This document shows, piece by piece, positions 60,320-64,000 of a stretch of DNA of 64,000 bases. The notes under the pieces were generated by a model. It did no database searches. It saw only the letters and a list, made by a program, of their open reading frames with translations, and was not told the DNA's origin. A program made the translations under genes and the position numbers. The DNA is taken from NCBI GenBank assembly GCA_019914995.1, contig CM034145.1:2976001-3040000 (forward strand), in the 5' to 3' direction. The stretch comes from Acanthochlamys bracteata. Lineage: Eukaryota; Streptophyta; Magnoliopsida; Pandanales; Velloziaceae. Numbering within the stretch: position 1 is the stretch's first letter; every line of letters starts with the position of its first letter.

Positions 60320-61620
60320 ACTGTTTTACGGACTGTGTTGTATAGTTTTTTTTTTCTTCTTTTTCTCTTCTCTATCGTTCTCTCTCTCCCGTTCTCTTTC
60401 GCTCCGAGCGGCGAAATCCATCGCACGGCAGCAGCCAGCGACGAGATTCGCACCTGCTCTCCTCAATTTCTCCCTCGCCTTCACCGAATCTACTTCCCGT
60501 TGAATCGGGTGATCCTCTTCCCCGCCGATCGGTTTTGTTTCGTTCTTTTCGATCGCAGATATTCTAACTAGTTCATACTGCGATCGATTTCTATTTTTAT
60601 TTCAATTTTTAATTTTTTCGATTTTTTTGAAATTCGAATCTTTTTTCAAAAGAAAACCAATCTTCCTCCTGTGATCGGTTTTCCTTTGAAAAAACTGTTT
60701 TCTCTGGATTCTAGTTCAATTTGTTGGTCCAAGATCAATTTTTCATATTTTTTACTTTTTTGGTTTATCTTTTCGGTAAACCAGTGGGTTTGCCCAAGTG
60801 ATAATTTGTGGCTGTGTTTGAGAAAGCTTGGTTCTTGTTGAACACAAATGAATCGCTAGCATAAAGATTACGTTTCGATTTATTTTTTTGAAATTTTCTG
60901 GATTTTTTTTTTTTGTTTGTGTTGATAAACCGAACAAAAAATTTTGAGCAAGCTTGTGATTTTGTTTTGCAGGCTGTCACTGCTGCAGAAATCCGGCTGG
61001 ATTAAGATGGTGAGGTGAGTTGCAGCTCAATTTTATTAGATCCGGCAGGTTGTCAGTGCTGCTGGACTCGACTGGAGGAAGATCGTGAATTGCAGCTCCA
61101 TTTTGCAGGTATGTTCTTATCACATTTAACTATGCAAATGCATTCAAAGGTTTACATATTTTTGGTTGAGGATTTTGTTTTGCAGGTGCTGTTAGATTGA
61201 GGTGTTCTGAAGAGACCAGGGGATTAGGTGATTTTTTTTATTCTCATGTTCTAGTATTTGCAAGATGCTGCCAGGGATACATTGCAAATGATATTGTGTT
61301 GAAGCTCTGATTGGGCTTGATGTGTTAGTTTCCAACAGCTCTAAGGCTGATCAACCTAGTTTTGAAGCTCTGGGGGGCTTTTGTGTTGTGTCGAGTTGTG
61401 TTGAAGCTATGCATGACTGGTAAAAATTGTGTGTTTGTAAATTGTTGTTATTTTGTGTTGTTGTGAAAATCATTAGCTGTGCAGAATGGTTTTTCTCTGA
61501 TGTAACGTTCACTGGAATGTAAACTTTCATTTTGTATGTACATTGTAAGAAGATTGAGTATACAATGCGAGAATGTTCAGTTGAAATAGCAAATGCTGTA
61601 ATCATTTTAGAATCAATGGG
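60320..61620 (+). other. Transcript-like region without clear protein
   Basis: A CT-rich leader-like stretch (60345-60500) is followed by a donor-like GGGTGATCC, a T-rich intron-like segment and several TTGCAG acceptor-like sites (60970, 61105, 61185). Two similar modules lie in tandem (about 60970-61045 and 61046-61110). The 3' part (61400-61620) looks like a 3' untranslated region. No long frame is kept. It could be a relic of a captured gene 5' end or a non-coding transcript. Confidence 0.3.
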
Positions 61621-61699
61621 AATGGGAATGTGAATGTTCAGGTTTTGATAGCTGTGAATGTGAATGTTGTTTATATTGAATCTAGTGTGAATGTCTGGA

Positions 61700-61880
61700 G
61701 AAGATGTAGAGGACTGGTTGTCTATGAATGTATGACTGGTTATCTAATATACAATGCAGAAATGTTGAATGGCATGACAAAGGTGTATGACTTGCACGAG
61801 TGTACAGCTGGTAAGAGTGTATGACTGGTTATCCATGAATGTGACTGGTTATCTATGAATATAATTGGTTATTCATGACT
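61700..61880. repeat. Degenerate tandem repeat, GACTGGTTATCTATGAAT unit
   Basis: The ~20-bp motif recurs about five times with small changes, most densely at 61820-61880. Confidence 0.7.
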
Positions 61881-61889
61881 ATCTAATAT

Positions 61890-62345
61890 ATTATTTTCTT
61901 ACCATAATTTTTTTCTACTATTACATTTTCACTATTTAAAAGAGATAGACTATTATTTTGCACAACTATTTTTTCACCATTTTTTATTGTAATTTTTTTC
62001 CCATTTTTTGTACTATTCAAAATAGCTTATTATTTTTCATAGTTTTCTTTTACTATTATTTTTTTTCATTTATTTTTTTCACTAACCATAATAGTTCACT
62101 ATTTCTTCCACAGTTTTTTTACTAATATATTTTTTTTGTAATTTTTTTTTCGCTGTTACATTTTACTATTTAAACGAGTTCACTATATTTTCACAGCTAC
62201 TTTCTTATAGTGTTTTCGCTGTAACTTTTTTCACTGTTAATTTTTTTTTTTTTTTTTTCACTATTATTGTTTTAGTTATTTCTTCAACTGTTATTTTTGC
62301 ACAATTATATTTTTCACTGCACAAAAGAGTTTATAGTATTTTTTT
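61890..62345. repeat. T-rich degenerate repeat, TTTTTCACTATT type
   Basis: About 450 bases made of poorly conserved repeats of a TTTTTCACTATT-like unit, with a long T-run near 62240. No coding content. Confidence 0.65.
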
Positions 62346-62412
62346 CATTGCTTATCCAAAAAGTGACAGAATAATAATAATACCCAGTTCATAATACATA
62401 CAAATATAACTA

Positions 62413-64000
62413 CTATTCTAAATTAATAGCTAACTCTTCATCATCATTGTCTTCGTCTTCACTTGTATGCAGATATTCTCTCTCATATCTATTTTTGTCT
62501 TCACCATCAGTTGTATCACCCACTATCAAAATAAAAAGTCACACAAATGTCAATTTCAATTGAATTGCAATAACAAAGTCAACAATGCATCAAACTTAAA
62601 AAATGATTACACTTACTTGCTTTCTTCTTTCTATCTGAATTTTTAGGACAATTTCGTCTGTCATGTTTAACACCGGACTTATTACAGTAAGCACATCTTC
62701 TACCTGTCTTAGCTTTGGCTCTTATAATAGCTTTCTCTAAACCTCCTCTTATTCTAGTACTACCCTTACAAACCCGTATTTCTCTTTTTCGTCTCTTTCT
62801 TTATGAAATGTTGGGATTCAAAAGCAAAACTTCAGAAACATCAATTGGAGCTTGTAAGTTGTTATTGGTAGTACATAAGTCATCAACTGAAATCCTCTTT
62901 ACTTCCAGAAGCCGTCGTGATAATTCATGTAATGTTTGTAACATCATCTGGTATCCTTCATCAGTTTCGGCGGCTTCATAAATCAATTTATTAGAAAGCA
63001 TTTGCAGTTGGGTAGTTCTCAATAATTCAGAATTTTCATGACCACTTATTGGTGCACCATCATACATAGCTCTATATTTGTTAGCGCCCTTCATCCATCT
63101 CTTAAGAATAAACTGATATGGTATTTCTATGTCACGGCTTTGAAAAACCTTTATAAGATGTCCACAAGGAATTCTCATAAACTCAAAAAATTTACAGACA
63201 CAGTTACCTTCCTTTGAAGTTGGATTGAACCTCACCTTCCATTCTCGGCGATCGCCTTCCAAACGAGACTTATAAATATATGTTGTAAAACCATCACCAC
63301 CCTTTTCATCATCATAAAGGACATATTCAGTTTGAGCTTTCTCAAATTTTTTTTTGAATCTGTTGTAAACATTTCTCGTATAAACTTTTGCTGCACTTTT
63401 CAAAAGAAATGCCCCACCATCGACAATGCGACACAAGTGTTCACTAGCATAATCTTCTTTTTTTTCTTTTTCAAAAAGTTTAGTCAAACACTTGTCGTTC
63501 TTCAATACAAACTCTCGAAGGGTAGTTGTTGGTTGAAAAAAATTCTTATAAATAGCATTCATACCTTCTGCACGTCCAGTAGTATTCATTCCCGCATAAA
63601 AAGTATCCCAATGATAAGCTGGTGCCCATTTCTCTCGAATCTCAAATATTCCCCGAAGCCATTCATTGTCTTTTAAATTGTATGTAGATATCAATTCCTC
63701 CCACATTGTTTCAAATGTGCTTGGAATATAATTTTCTCGAATACATGTCTTGATCTCTTTTATGAATTTTGAACTCTTAAAATAAAGATGTGGAAGCTTC
63801 TCAGTAAATTTCTTCATGATATGCCATAAACAAAATCTGTGGCGTGTACTTGGGAATACCTTTGCAATAGCTGTTGTCATAGCTCTGTCTTGATCTGTCA
63901 TGATTGTAGATGGTGCATGTCCGCCCATAGCCGCAAGCCAAGTCTCAAAAAGCCACTGAAAAAATTCCTCTGTCTCATCCAGAAGTAGAGCACAACCAAA
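62413..64000 (-). pseudogene. FAR1/FRS-like or Mutator-like (MULE) transposase gene, partial
   Basis: The minus-strand frame enters from the right edge and runs open to 62801. It has the MULE transposase core (M-T-D-Q-D-R-A-M, F-C-L-W-H-I-M-K-K-F, R-A-E-G-M-N) and a SWIM zinc finger (C-V-C then I-P-C-G-H-L). A TAA at 62801-62803 ends it, yet the same frame continues with a basic stretch and a C-x2-C-x6-H-x4-C zinc knuckle (C-A-Y-C-N-K-S-G). A good donor (GTAAGTG) follows 62617, and an acidic last exon (62522-62413) ends in TAG. Family members have the zinc knuckle, so the TAA looks like a premature stop (CAA to TAA would explain it). The amino-terminal FAR1 DNA-binding part lies outside the window. 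Domesticated FRS gene and MULE transposase cannot be told apart here. Confidence 0.8.

Noticed and set aside
61351-61605. Minus-strand 84-codon frame.
   Set aside because: It lies opposite a 3'-UTR-like stretch with A/T-rich composition and shows no domain.

Overview
The window is nuclear DNA of a flowering plant, most likely a eudicot; the species cannot be told from the sequence. The evidence is a GT-AG intron-rich host gene, plant-specific families (FAR1/MULE, SPL, AP2, CSLD, RGI-type LRR kinase) and typical plant transposons (copia and gypsy LTR fossils, PIF/Harbinger, CACTA, Tourist-like MITEs).

Left edge (1-6360): a broken Ty1/copia fossil on the minus strand, a bona fide LTR, then a 3.6-kb block of decayed host-gene pieces, all on the minus strand (eEF2, an unidentified gene, a DDX27/RH28-type DEAD-box helicase and another coding-like piece). 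An ~85-bp direct repeat brackets the block, and one of its copies is the start of the LTR.

Centre-left (7364-28403): one large, apparently intact host gene, PDS5 (sister-chromatid cohesion regulator), on the minus strand. I could place 32 exons with consistent GT-AG borders and phases. They give about 1,565 residues: HEAT repeats, a basic/serine-rich region, a Tudor-like module and an acidic tail.

Right half (28.6-64 kb): AT-rich and built of mobile DNA. It holds two related foldback elements; three solo LTRs of one family (30367-31867, 41170-42808, 50390-52026), each with a 5-bp target duplication; a 4.5-kb PIF/Harbinger element with TTA target duplication and both classic genes in decayed form; and a Tourist-like MITE. 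A non-autonomous CACTA element (46533-49409) sits inside a cellulose-synthase-like D pseudogene and carries pieces of an SPL and an AP2-family transcription-factor gene. The SPL piece keeps a canonical miR156/157 target site. Further right are a truncated pyruvate dehydrogenase E2 gene (lipoyl domain only), a second PIF/Harbinger copy on the minus strand, an LRR-receptor-kinase fragment, a perfect 17-bp hairpin and a FAR1/MULE transposase-type gene that runs off the right edge.

Apart from PDS5, and possibly the FAR1/MULE gene and the E2 fragment, nothing here looks like a working host gene. The transposons carry captured gene pieces and have inserted into host sequence. I found no tRNA, rRNA or CRISPR.
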